Source: Blastococcus sp. PRF04-17 (GTDB lineage Bacteria > Actinomycetota > Actinomycetes > Mycobacteriales > Geodermatophilaceae). Taken from it: a stretch of DNA of 64,000 bases. The stretch lies in the NCBI RefSeq assembly GCF_023016265.1, contig NZ_CP095412.1:3100001-3164000 (forward strand), in the 5' to 3' direction. The notes beneath the pieces are model-generated. The model did not search any database. It worked only from the letters and a program-made list of their open reading frames with translations, and was not told the origin of the DNA. Below are positions 56,108 through 64,000 of this stretch, piece by piece; the stretch's first letter is position 1, and the number at the start of each line of letters is the position of its first letter. The position numbers and the translations under genes were made by a program.

Positions 56108-56344
56108 TCAGGCGCGGTCGCTGACCGCTGCGCCGTCGTGGACGTGCCGGGCGCAGTGGGCGCAGCAGTAGAAGTGCCCCTCCACGACCACGCCGTGCCC
56201 GATGACCCGGCAGCCGCAGTGTTCGCACACCGGCGCCATCCGGTGGATCGCGCACTCGAAGCTGTCGAAGGTGTGTCTCGCCCCCTGGGCGATGACCTCG
56301 AAGCTCATGTCGTAGTCGTTCCCGCAGACCTCGCAGACCGCCAT
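56108..56344 (-). CDS. Cys-rich zinc-ribbon / metallothionein-like small protein
   Basis: 78 residues with eight cysteines in CxxC-type groups: CEVCGNDYD, FECAIH, CEHCGCRVIGHG and FYCCAHCARHVH, plus several histidines. The pattern is conserved in actinobacteria, and I associate it with prokaryotic metallothionein-like or zinc-ribbon proteins. It probably binds zinc. GAGGAG precedes ATG 56344 and rules out longer starts. It lies upstream of the diguanylate cyclase on the opposite side of a divergence-free junction: the cyclase 3' end is 70 bases away on the same strand. Confidence 0.8.
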   Translation of the reverse strand: MAVCEVCGNDYDMSFEVIAQGARHTFDSFECAIHRMAPVCEHCGCRVIGHGVVVEGHFYCCAHCARHVHDGAAVSDRA

Positions 56345-56414
56345 CGTCGCTCCTCGCCGCCGGGTACCGGCTGTTCCTTCCCCGAGGCGGGCAAAGGACA
56401 CGTGTCGCGGCGCC

Positions 56415-57695
56415 TCAGCGGGGGAGCGGGATGGACGCGTCGCGACGGGGGGAGCCGACCGCGTTGCGGGTGATCTTCGCGCGGTAGAGCTGCTCGTCGG
56501 CGCGCGCCAGGAGCTCCACCGGGTAGGCCTCGTGCCCCGTGGCGGTCGCGACCCCGAGGGAGAGGCTGATCTCCCGCGGCCCGAAGCCGTCCGGTCGCAG
56601 CTCGGCGGCCTCGACCCGCAGGGTCTCGGCCAGTTCGCAGGCCCGTTCCAGATCGGCTCCGGGCATCAGGACGGCGAGCTCGTCACCGCCCAGACGGGCG
56701 ACGAGGTCGCCGTTCCGGACCCGGCGGGACAGCAGCGCCGCCACGTGGCGCAGGGCCTCGTCACCGCCCGGGTGGCCGTGGCGGTCGTTGATCGTCTTGA
56801 AGTGGTCGATGTCGACCAGCACCATCGCGACGACGGTCTCGCGCCGGCGCGCGTCGGTGCAGGCGTCGCCCAGCTCGGAGTCCCAGCGGCGGCGGTTGGC
56901 CAAGCCGGTGAGCGCGTCCTCGTGGCTGAGGCGCTCCAGCTGGGCGAGCAGGATGCCGGTGCGCTGCTGCTCCCGCTCGAGGCGCACGCGGGTGACGAGT
57001 TCGCGCTGGTTGAGGGCGTACCGCCGCAGGTGGGCGAGCATGCCGATCAGGGAGGCGGTGGCCAGGAAGACGCTGACGGTGATGAGTTCCTCGGCCGCCA
57101 GGCGGCCCGGCTGGACGGCCGCGAAGAAGGCCAGCGCCAGCCACGAGAGCGCGACGACGGCGGCCGTCCACCGCGGACGGGCGACGAGGATGCAGCCGCT
57201 GCCGTAGACGGCGAGGGTGAAGCCGAGCAGGTAGTACTCGTGCCCGTGCGTCTGCACGATCATCCACGCGATCTCGATCTGGACGACGGCGAGCACCAGG
57301 AAGGTCAGGATCTCGGGCCTCCGGCGCCCGATGGGCAGGCGCCAGAGGGCATACATCGCCAGCAGCATCGGGATGTCGCACGCGAGGCGGACGACCAGGA
57401 AGAGCTCGGTCAGGTGGGGCACCGCGAGCCGGTCGACGACGGTCCAGGTCGGCACGGCGATCACCGCGACGATGCCCACCAGCAGGCCGGCCGTGCGGGC
57501 GCGGTTGGCCAGTTCGTCACGGAGCGCGGGCACCGCCGCCGTGAGCTCCCGCAGCGACGAGCGCGTGGTCAGCGCGTCCGGGGACCGCCGGTCGCCGCCC
57601 ACGGCACCGTCGGCGCCGGGCGACGGCGCTGCCGGGGGCAGCACGTCACCCCGACGCAGCATCGCGGCGACGCGGTGCACGAGACCAGCGATCAC
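56415..57695 (-). CDS. Membrane-bound diguanylate cyclase
   Basis: 426 residues. Six or so membrane segments (about 68-235) form an N-terminal sensor without a recognised family, followed by a coiled linker and a GGDEF domain (about 265-420). The active site is RLGGDELAVLMPG, the accepted GGDEL variant, and the inhibitory RxxD site is present as RNGD just upstream, so the enzyme should be active and feedback-inhibited. The C-terminal tail is basic. GTG 57695 follows GAGGAG closely. Confidence 0.9.
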   Translation of the reverse strand: MIAGLVHRVAAMLRRGDVLPPAAPSPGADGAVGGDRRSPDALTTRSSLRELTAAVPALRDELANRARTAGLLVGIVAVIAVPTWTVVDRLAVPHLTELFLVVRLACDIPMLLAMYALWRLPIGRRRPEILTFLVLAVVQIEIAWMIVQTHGHEYYLLGFTLAVYGSGCILVARPRWTAAVVALSWLALAFFAAVQPGRLAAEELITVSVFLATASLIGMLAHLRRYALNQRELVTRVRLEREQQRTGILLAQLERLSHEDALTGLANRRRWDSELGDACTDARRRETVVAMVLVDIDHFKTINDRHGHPGGDEALRHVAALLSRRVRNGDLVARLGGDELAVLMPGADLERACELAETLRVEAAELRPDGFGPREISLSLGVATATGHEAYPVELLARADEQLYRAKITRNAVGSPRRDASIPLPR

Positions 57696-57834
57696 ATCTC
57701 CTCATCGGCACGTCCCGCCTCCGACCTGAGCCGGCTCATGGCCTGGCCCTTGCGGGTGACCAGGGCGTTCGCCCACGCCGTCGACCGACAACGTACCGGA
57801 ACGCGTGAGCCTCGCAAGAGTGGCGGAACGCCGA

Positions 57835-58557
57835 TCAGCGGTCGCGGCGGGCGGTGAAGCTGCTGACGAACTCGCGCAGGCTGCGGGTCGGCCGGAGCCA
57901 GGCGCCGTCCGGAGGCAGTGCGTCGAGGCGAACCCGGTCCAGGGGCTCCACGAAGGCGCCCGGAACGTCCTCGATGTCGATGAACTCGAGCAGTTCGGAG
58001 CTGATCGCGTAGCCGGCCACCTCGCTGAAGGCGACGACCACCACGCGGGTGCCCGCACGGACCAGCTGCTCCAGCGGCTCGGCGAAGTTGCGGCCGTCGC
58101 CGGAGAAGACGACGAGCCGCCGCAGCTGGTGGCTGTGCGACCGGACGGCGATGTGATCGAGCATGTCCTGGTCGATGTCGTCGTCCGGCTGCGTCTTCGG
58201 CCGGGCGAACACGGCGAATCCGAACCCGCGCAGGGCCTCCACCCAGCGCTGCAGCGTGCCGGGCTGGGGCGGGATGTTCGCGAACACGCACGCCTCGACC
58301 TCGACCGACTCCGGGGCGGGGGCGGAGTCGGCGCCCTCGACGAACCACGCGGCGATCGCGTCGAACCGCGGCCTCGAGGCGGCCGTCGGCCGCGCACCGA
58401 TCACGGTCGACAGGGTCATGTCGATGTTCGGCGCGTCCCAGATCAGCAGGTCGAGCGGTGGACGGGACCGGCCGTCCCCGGCGGCACCGGGCTCGGACAG
58501 GGGCGCCGTGGCGGCGTCGGGGCTGTCGGACACGGGAGCAGTCTGCCCCGCCGCCAT
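57835..58557 (-). CDS. NYN-domain protein (PIN-like RNase fold)
   Basis: About 240 residues. LLIWDAPNIDMTL gives the first acidic site; later DDDIDQDMLDHIA and LVVFSGDGRNFAEPLEQL supply the other aspartates of the NYN/PIN-like metal site, so it may be a ribonuclease acting on RNA ends. The first 35 residues are low-complexity (Ala/Pro/Ser). The C-terminus (RPTRSLREFVSSFTARRDR) is basic. ATG 58557 is my choice; GTG 58533 is an alternative. It lies between two GGDEF-containing genes on the same strand, with 74-139 bases on each side. Confidence 0.82.
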   Translation of the reverse strand: MAAGQTAPVSDSPDAATAPLSEPGAAGDGRSRPPLDLLIWDAPNIDMTLSTVIGARPTAASRPRFDAIAAWFVEGADSAPAPESVEVEACVFANIPPQPGTLQRWVEALRGFGFAVFARPKTQPDDDIDQDMLDHIAVRSHSHQLRRLVVFSGDGRNFAEPLEQLVRAGTRVVVVAFSEVAGYAISSELLEFIDIEDVPGAFVEPLDRVRLDALPPDGAWLRPTRSLREFVSSFTARRDR

Positions 58558-58631
58558 GACAGCCGCGGAGCCAGGCAGAACAGGGGGCGGCCCCGCGGGC
58601 GCGGTCGCCCGCCGCACCGTGCGCCGGCGGA

Positions 58632-60752
58632 TCACCCGGCTCGGGACACCGCGCGGGCCGCCACCGCCTGCGCGCACAGGTCCCCGCCGCCTGCGTGGAC
58701 GGCGCGCACGAAGCGGGGCACCTCCTCGGCCGGCATGGCCCGCCCGAGCAGCCAGCCCTGGGCGAGGTCGCAGCCGGCGTCCCGGACCATCCTCAGGTGG
58801 TCGGGCGTCTCGACGCCCTCGGCGACCGACCGGATGCCGAGGGTGCGGGTCAGGCCGACGATCGCCGACAGCACCGCGCCGGTCTCTCCGGCCACGGCGC
58901 GCTCGGCTGCGTTCAGCAGGGACCGGTCGATCTTCAGCGTGCTGATCGGCAGGGAGAACAGCTGGGCGAGCGAGGACCACCCGGTGCCGAAGTCGTCGAT
59001 CGCGACCCGCACACCGTGGCTGCGGAGCAGGGTCAGCTGGTCCTCGGCCCTCGTGGGATCTTCGGCGACACTGGTCTCGGTCAGTTCGAGGATGAGGTGG
59101 TCCGGCGGCAGCCCGGAGTCGCGCAACGCCACTCGCACGTCCCTGACCAGCGTCTCCGCCGAGAAGTGCCGCGCGCTGACGTTCACCGACATGCGCAGCG
59201 GCAGGCCCTGGGCCGCCCAGTCGGCCGCCTGGTGAGTGGCTTCCTGGAGCAGCCACCGCGTGATCGGGATGACCTGCCCGGTCTCCTCTGCGACGGAGAG
59301 GAACGAATCGGGGGGCAACAGACCGCGCTCGGGATGCTGCCAGCGCACCAAGGCCTCCATGCCCTCGACCTCGCCGGTGTCGAGCCGCACGACCGGCTGG
59401 TAGTGGACGACGAGCTCGTGGATCGCCTCCCCACGCAGGCGCGTCGCCACCTCGAGCCGCCAGCGCGCGGCCTCGCGCAGCCCCGGCGAGAAGAGGTGGA
59501 TGCGGTCGCGACCCATGCTCTTGGCGGCGAACATCGCGGCGTCGGCGTCGCTGAGCAACTGGTGCGGGTCGCACACGTCGGGCCGCGATGCCGCGACCCC
59601 GATGCTGGCCGAGAGCGGGACCGGGATGCCGGAGGCCACGAAGGGCTGCCCGAAGGTCGTCTGCAGCCGGAAGGCCAGCGCGGCCGCCTCCGCCGAGTCG
59701 CACTCGCGGGCGAGCACGAGGAACTGGTCGCCCCCCAGCCGTCCGACGGCGTCCCCGGGACGGACCTGCTCGGCGAGCCGGCCGCCGACCTGGTTGAGCA
59801 GGAGGTCGCCGAGCTGGTGCCCCAGCGAGTCGTTGACGGTCTTGAAGCCGTCGAGGTCGACGACGAGCAGCGCGGTGCCCGGGGCGTTCGGCCGGCCCTG
59901 GGCGAGCGCGGAGCCGACCATCTCGAGCATGGTGGTCCGGTTGGGCAGTCCGGTCAGCTCGTCGTGACCGGCCCGCCAGGCCATGGCCTGCTCGGTGCGC
60001 ACCCGATCGGTGATGTCGGTGTGGGTGACGACGACTCTCGGCGAACCCTCGACCCGGGTCGCCTGCAGGCGGAACCAGGTGAGCTCGGAACCGAGCTCGG
60101 CGGAGTACTCGCAGTCGAAGGAGCCGGGCGGCCCGTCCTCCGGCTCGGCCCACAGCGCCCGCAGACCAACGGCGATCGCGGCGTGGTCGGCCGGCCGCAG
60201 TCCGCGGGACATGGCGACCAGGTAGTCGTCGCCGACGCCACCCGGCGCGATGCCGTTGCTGCGCAGCAGCTCCCCGTTGGCGGTCCAGGCGCGGTTGGCG
60301 GTGAGGATCCGGCCGTTCCCGTCGACGAGGACCGTTGCGGACGGCAGGGCCTCCAGGACGGCGTTGAGCTGCCGGATCTCCGCGTCCCGGGCCTGGTCGT
60401 CCCGGTGATGGGCATCGACGTCGCGGAAGAAGACGGCGATGCCCCCGGGATCGGGGAAGGCCCTGACCTCGTACCAGCGGGCCTGCGGCTCGTAGTGGTA
60501 CTCGAACTGCCGGGGCGAGCGGTCGGCGAGCACGGCCCGGAGGTTGTCCTCGAGGACCGACCCCTTGGTGGCCGGGAAGCAGGCGAGGGCGGGGCGCCCG
60601 AGCAGTGCCTCCGCGCGACGTTCCAGGAGCACCTCGGCCGCGGTGTTCAGGTAGGTGAACCGGCCGTCGGGGTCGAGACGGTAGACGGCGTCGGGCACTC
60701 CTGCCAGCAGATCGATGGGTCCCTGGCTCGGCCTGTCGTCGTCAACTCGCAC
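58632..60752 (-). CDS. PAS-PAS-GGDEF(degenerate)-EAL phosphodiesterase
   Basis: About 706 residues from GTG 60752 (the frame is open to 60863). Two PAS domains (about 12-125 and 130-255) precede a GGDEF domain whose signature is RLGGDQF: Gln replaces the catalytic Glu, so cyclase activity is unlikely and the domain may instead bind GTP. The EAL domain is intact (EALVRW, DDFGTGWSSL, EGVET), so the net activity should be c-di-GMP hydrolysis. The sensor domains show no membrane segments. Confidence 0.92.
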   Translation of the reverse strand: MRVDDDRPSQGPIDLLAGVPDAVYRLDPDGRFTYLNTAAEVLLERRAEALLGRPALACFPATKGSVLEDNLRAVLADRSPRQFEYHYEPQARWYEVRAFPDPGGIAVFFRDVDAHHRDDQARDAEIRQLNAVLEALPSATVLVDGNGRILTANRAWTANGELLRSNGIAPGGVGDDYLVAMSRGLRPADHAAIAVGLRALWAEPEDGPPGSFDCEYSAELGSELTWFRLQATRVEGSPRVVVTHTDITDRVRTEQAMAWRAGHDELTGLPNRTTMLEMVGSALAQGRPNAPGTALLVVDLDGFKTVNDSLGHQLGDLLLNQVGGRLAEQVRPGDAVGRLGGDQFLVLARECDSAEAAALAFRLQTTFGQPFVASGIPVPLSASIGVAASRPDVCDPHQLLSDADAAMFAAKSMGRDRIHLFSPGLREAARWRLEVATRLRGEAIHELVVHYQPVVRLDTGEVEGMEALVRWQHPERGLLPPDSFLSVAEETGQVIPITRWLLQEATHQAADWAAQGLPLRMSVNVSARHFSAETLVRDVRVALRDSGLPPDHLILELTETSVAEDPTRAEDQLTLLRSHGVRVAIDDFGTGWSSLAQLFSLPISTLKIDRSLLNAAERAVAGETGAVLSAIVGLTRTLGIRSVAEGVETPDHLRMVRDAGCDLAQGWLLGRAMPAEEVPRFVRAVHAGGGDLCAQAVAARAVSRAG

Positions 60753-60869
60753 GCTGTCCGCTCTCGTCCGCTGCGACGGTTCCGCAGCTTCCCCCGGATG
60801 TCGGCACTGACCCGTCAGCCATGACGAGGGCCGGTGAACTACAACGAGGGTAGTAGTTCGCACCGGTGA

Positions 60870-62489
60870 TCAGACAGGCCTGATCGAGGCTCTTTCGACG
60901 ATCTTGCCGACGGCCGGACCTGCCGGGAGTGTGCCCAGCACAGCAGCCCAGTCACCCCCCAGCCGTGTGGCGCAGAACACATCCGCGACCGCAGCGGGGG
61001 CGTACCGCAGCAGCAGGGAACCCTGCAGGCACAGAGCCAGCAGACCGGCCACGCGGCGAGCCCGGAAGGGCAGCGCCTCGGGGTCGCCGAGCTCGGCGTG
61101 CAGCCGCTTCACCGCGTCGTCGAACCGGCCGTCGACTCCCCGCGCGAGCTCGATCTCGGCGGAGACGGCGGCCAGCGACTCCGACGAGCGGCCCATCGCC
61201 CGCAGCACGTCGAGGGCGATGACGTTGCCCGACCCCTCCCAGATCGAGTTCAGCGGCGCCTGGCGGTAGAGCCGCGGCAGCCCCGACTCCTCGACGTACC
61301 CGTTGCCGCCGAGCACCTCCATCGCCTCGGCGACGACGCCCGGCGTCCGCTTGCAGACCCAGAACTTCGCCGCGGCCCCGGCGAGGCGTAGGAACGCCCC
61401 CTCCCCGGCGTCCAGCGCGGCAGCGAGGCGGATCGCCAGAGCGGTGGCCGCCTCGCTCTCGACGGCCAGGTCGGCGAGCACGTTCTGCATGAGCGGCTGA
61501 TCGGCCAGCAGGGCTCCGAACGCCCGGCGGTGCCGGGCGTGGTGCACACCCTGGGTGAGCGCGGCCCGGACCGTCGCCGCCGAGCCCAGCACGCAGTCCA
61601 GCCGCGTCGTGTTGACCATCTCGATGATCGCGGGCACACCCCGGCCGGGCTCCCCCACCAGCCAGCCCGTCGTCCCGTCGAACTCGACCTCGCTGGAGGC
61701 GTTCGAGCGGTCGCCGAGCTTGTCCTTGAGCCGCTGCAGCCGGAGGACGTTGCGCGACCCGTCGGGGAGCACCCGGGGGACGGCGAAGCACGAGACACCC
61801 TCCTCGAGCTGGGCCAGCACGAGGAACAGGTCGCTCATCGGCGCCGAGGTGAACCACTTGTGGCCGGTCAGGAGGTAGCTCCCGTCCGCCTGCGGAACGG
61901 CGCGCGTCGTGTTTGCGCGGACGTCGGACCCGCCCTGCTTCTCGGTCATGCCCATGCCCGCGATCAGCCCGGGCTTGCCGGTGGGTTCGGCCAGCCCGAA
62001 CGCGTACTCCCGCGCGGTCAGGCCCGGCTCGAAACGCGCAGCCAGGGCGGGCGTACCGCGGAGTGCGGGGACGGCGGCGTAGGTCATCGTGATCGGGCAG
62101 CCGTGGCCCATCTCGTTCTGCGTCCAGCCGAAGTACCCGACCGCCCGGCGCACGTGGGCGTGGGGGCCGGGATCGGTCCACGGGGCGCCGGCGAGGCCGT
62201 GCTCGACCGACGTGCGCATCAGCTCGTGCCACGCCGGGTGGAACTCCACCTCCTCGATCCGGTGCCCGAACCTGTCGTGGGTGCGCAGCTTCGGCGGGTT
62301 CTCGTCGGCCAGCCGGCCCCACTCCTGGGCCTGCTCGCCGCCGGCCAGCCGGCCGAGCTCCGCCAACGAGGCCAGGGCGGCCTCGTCGGCGTGCCGGACG
62401 CAGGCCTCCGCGAGGACCGTGTCGCCGGCGATCGGGTCGTGGCCGATCAGCGGCGGGACCTGGTTGGTCACCTCGTGCGTGCCCGTCAT
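60870..62489 (-). CDS. AidB-type acyl-CoA dehydrogenase family protein
   Basis: 539 residues. MTEKQGGSDVRANTT with FAD-binding residues, GHKWFTSAPMSDLFLVLAQ, LKDKLGDRSNASSEVEF and, near the C-terminus, LGGNGYVEESGLPRLYRQAP and IWEGSGNVIALDVLRAMGR (catalytic-base region) match the AidB/isovaleryl-like group of acyl-CoA dehydrogenases. AidB protects DNA from alkylation in E. coli; many actinobacterial homologues are likely ordinary acyl-CoA dehydrogenases. ATG 62489 begins the conserved N-terminus (THEVTNQVPPLIGHD); its ribosome-binding site is weak. Confidence 0.9.
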   Translation of the reverse strand: MTGTHEVTNQVPPLIGHDPIAGDTVLAEACVRHADEAALASLAELGRLAGGEQAQEWGRLADENPPKLRTHDRFGHRIEEVEFHPAWHELMRTSVEHGLAGAPWTDPGPHAHVRRAVGYFGWTQNEMGHGCPITMTYAAVPALRGTPALAARFEPGLTAREYAFGLAEPTGKPGLIAGMGMTEKQGGSDVRANTTRAVPQADGSYLLTGHKWFTSAPMSDLFLVLAQLEEGVSCFAVPRVLPDGSRNVLRLQRLKDKLGDRSNASSEVEFDGTTGWLVGEPGRGVPAIIEMVNTTRLDCVLGSAATVRAALTQGVHHARHRRAFGALLADQPLMQNVLADLAVESEAATALAIRLAAALDAGEGAFLRLAGAAAKFWVCKRTPGVVAEAMEVLGGNGYVEESGLPRLYRQAPLNSIWEGSGNVIALDVLRAMGRSSESLAAVSAEIELARGVDGRFDDAVKRLHAELGDPEALPFRARRVAGLLALCLQGSLLLRYAPAAVADVFCATRLGGDWAAVLGTLPAGPAVGKIVERASIRPV

Positions 62490-62712
62490 GTCACGGACGG
62501 TACGACCTCGCGGGTGCGCCGGAGACATCACCCGATCGAGTTCCATGGTCATCCGCCCGGGGAGGCGGCGGGATCCGGCGCTGAGCCGGGCCGTTTTTCG
62601 TCACTGTCCGCAATGCCCCGATCGGGTGATGCGGTGTGACACGCCGCACAGCCTTTTTGTTCACTCACGTTTCGGTAGTCATGAGACGGATCCGTTCCTA
62701 ACGTCCGCCGCC

Positions 62713-63882
62713 GTGGGGACCGTGGTGATCAGGGACGGCGGACAGCCGTGCCACACCCGCGCGTCCTGGCTCCCCCGCACCGTCGCAGCGCTCTTCCTGG
62801 GCGCCGGCGTCTATGCCGGCATGGCGCTGGCCCTCGACTCCGCGGCGCACGCCGATGAGGCCGCCACGGCGAGCCAGAGTTCACCCGCAGCGTCGTCTTC
62901 GGCGTCACCAGGGGGTTCGGGGGCCGGTACCACCACGTCCGGCAGCGATCCGGGCACCGCCTCGACGACGTCGACCACCGACGCGAGCAGCACCGCGAGC
63001 ACCTCGAGTTCGAGCACCACGAGTTCCAGCACCACGAGTTCCAGCACCACGAGCTCCAGCACCGGGACGGCCAGCACCGCGACGAGCGCGAGCTCGACCC
63101 CGGCTGCCGGCGACGCGCAGGGTCAGGCCGCTGCCTCCGGCGCGGAGGGCGCCGGCACGCCGGCCGACGACGGAGCAGCGACGGCCGACGGCACGACCGC
63201 GACGAGCAGCACGACGACGACCGCGACGAAGGTCGAGGACACGAAGGCCGAAACCACGCAGACCGCGACCACCGAGGTCGGAATCACGCAGGTCGGGAGC
63301 GCGCAGGTCGAGACCACCGACGGCACGTCGCAGTCGACCTGCGTCACGACGGTCGGCGGTGACCCCCAGGCGGCCGACGGGACGGTGTGCCAGCCCGTCG
63401 TGGCGGAGACCGCCCTCGTGGCCGCGCCGGTCAGCGCCACGGACCCGACCGTGCCGTGTGCCACGGCGGCTCCGGCGGCCACGACGGCCGTCACGGCCGT
63501 CACGGGAGGATCGCCGGCCGCAGGTACCTCCTCGCAGCAGTCGGGGGACGCCACGGTCGACCGGTCGTCCGACGTCGTGCAGGTCACCGGCGTCGAGCCG
63601 GCGCCGGCCAGCACGATCTCCGCCGCGGGCGCGCGGCACACGCAGTCCGACGACGCGCCGCCCACGGTCCCGGCGCCACCGACGACGAGCATCGCCGGTG
63701 GGTCCTCCGGTTGCGGCGGTCCGGGTCTCGGCCAGGGCTCTTCGAAGGGATCCGCCCCCGTCGGCGCCGCACTGGGCGACCCGGCCGACTTCTTCTTCGC
63801 ACCGAACGCCGCCGCGCGCACGGCCCAGGCGGCGGGGTCGGTGGTCACCACGACCGCCGACCCCGCGACCCGGCCGGACTGA
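62713..63882 (+). CDS. Secreted Ser/Thr-rich protein
   Basis: About 389 residues. A signal peptide (hydrophobic core LPRTVAALFLGAGVYAGMAL) ends at an AHADEA-type cleavage site near residue 42. The mature part is dominated by S, T, A and G, including four tandem SSTTS-like units, and is likely disordered, perhaps heavily O-glycosylated. Five cysteines lie in the second half (STCVTTVGG, GTVCQP, TVPCAT, SSGCGG). GTG 62713, 62722 and 62725 are all possible starts. Upstream an AT-rich stretch (CCTTTTTGTTCACTCACG near 62650) is the likely promoter zone. No family recognised. Confidence 0.65.
   Translation: MGTVVIRDGGQPCHTRASWLPRTVAALFLGAGVYAGMALALDSAAHADEAATASQSSPAASSSASPGGSGAGTTTSGSDPGTASTTSTTDASSTASTSSSSTTSSSTTSSSTTSSSTGTASTATSASSTPAAGDAQGQAAASGAEGAGTPADDGAATADGTTATSSTTTTATKVEDTKAETTQTATTEVGITQVGSAQVETTDGTSQSTCVTTVGGDPQAADGTVCQPVVAETALVAAPVSATDPTVPCATAAPAATTAVTAVTGGSPAAGTSSQQSGDATVDRSSDVVQVTGVEPAPASTISAAGARHTQSDDAPPTVPAPPTTSIAGGSSGCGGPGLGQGSSKGSAPVGAALGDPADFFFAPNAAARTAQAAGSVVTTTADPATRPD
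63006..63065 (+). repeat. Four 15-base tandem repeats in the Ser/Thr-rich gene
   Basis: Units at 63006, 63021, 63036 and 63051, with consensus GAGTTCCAGCACCAC, encode SSTTS. The middle two are identical. In-frame repeats of this kind change copy number by slippage, so the length may vary between strains. Confidence 0.85.
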
Positions 63883-64000
63883 CGCCGCCGCCGCTACAGC
63901 GGCCTGCGCCCGTCCCAGGGTGTGCCACGGGGGCACATCACGACTGGCTGCGCAGCCGCCCCGCTCACCACCCATTCACCAGCGCGTCATCTCACTTCTC

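Noticed and set aside
63006..63065. CRISPR-like short repeats
   Set aside because: The units are 15 bases, contiguous with no spacers, and in frame with a Ser/Thr-rich protein.
1..64000. Mobile elements, tRNA or rRNA genes
   Set aside because: I found no transposase, integrase, terminal repeats, T-loop consensus or rRNA-like sequence by reading both strands.

Overview
The window is very GC-rich, densely packed bacterial DNA with frequent GTG starts, start/stop overlaps and actinobacterial gene families: DUF5701, a GAF-ANTAR protein, MEDS-type and SpoIIE-type partner-switching regulators, paired YfjP/dynamin-like GTPases and a YkoEDC thiamine transporter. The mix (many c-di-GMP proteins, chemoreceptors, stress regulators, ACC deaminase, purine catabolism) suggests a motile soil or stone actinobacterium, most likely of the Geodermatophilaceae. 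That placement is inference. I saw no rRNA, tRNA, insertion sequence, prophage or CRISPR array.

Layout. 1-2.0 kb: a GAF-EAL phosphodiesterase (cut by the left edge) converges on a PAS-GGDEF cyclase. 2.2-6.2 kb: a hydantoinase/oxoprolinase A-B operon, closed by a 27-bp perfect hairpin that also faces a convergent 53-residue acidic ORF. 6.5-9.2 kb: gene remnants, small membrane/secreted proteins and a cupin. 9.4-11.2 kb: a NarL-type two-component system. 11.2-18.6 kb: DUF1992, NUDIX, SulP-MerR, ATP-dependent DNA ligase, NmrA-MarR, a MEDS-ATPase regulator and DUF5701. 18.6-23.3 kb: a uric-acid degradation locus (uraD-uraH-uricase) divergent from malate synthase and a DUF6986 aldolase-like gene. 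23.3-27.2 kb: two paralogous chemoreceptors. 27.3-31.4 kb: methyltransferase, haloalkane dehalogenase-like enzyme, MsrA and an NADP-dependent oxidoreductase. 31.3-33.1 kb: ACC deaminase and its GntR regulator. 33.1-38.2 kb: an SDR, a VOC protein, a TPP riboswitch driving ykoE-ykoD-ykoC, and DUF1697. 38.3-46.5 kb: partner-switch ATPases, a SpoIIE phosphatase, a gamma-glutamyltransferase behind an unusual repeat-containing basic protein, a nucleoside hydrolase and a GAF-ANTAR regulator. 46.5-60.8 kb: two membrane GTPases, a PilZ protein, a hydrolase, three GGDEF/EAL-class proteins, a PNPOx-FNT pair, a Cys-rich protein and a NYN protein. 60.9-64 kb: an acyl-CoA dehydrogenase and a secreted Ser/Thr-rich protein.

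Together the genes cover purine salvage and catabolism (nucleoside hydrolase, uricase branch, glyoxylate capture by malate synthase), nitrogen acquisition (ACC deaminase, hydantoinase, a nitrite/formate-type channel) and heavy signalling. Five c-di-GMP enzymes and one PilZ receptor lie in 64 kb.

A major caution: at least a dozen otherwise intact genes carry one-base indels, mostly a missing base in a short G or C run. They share one error signature and are more likely sequence or assembly errors than real pseudogenes. I report each such gene as one locus and give the break point.
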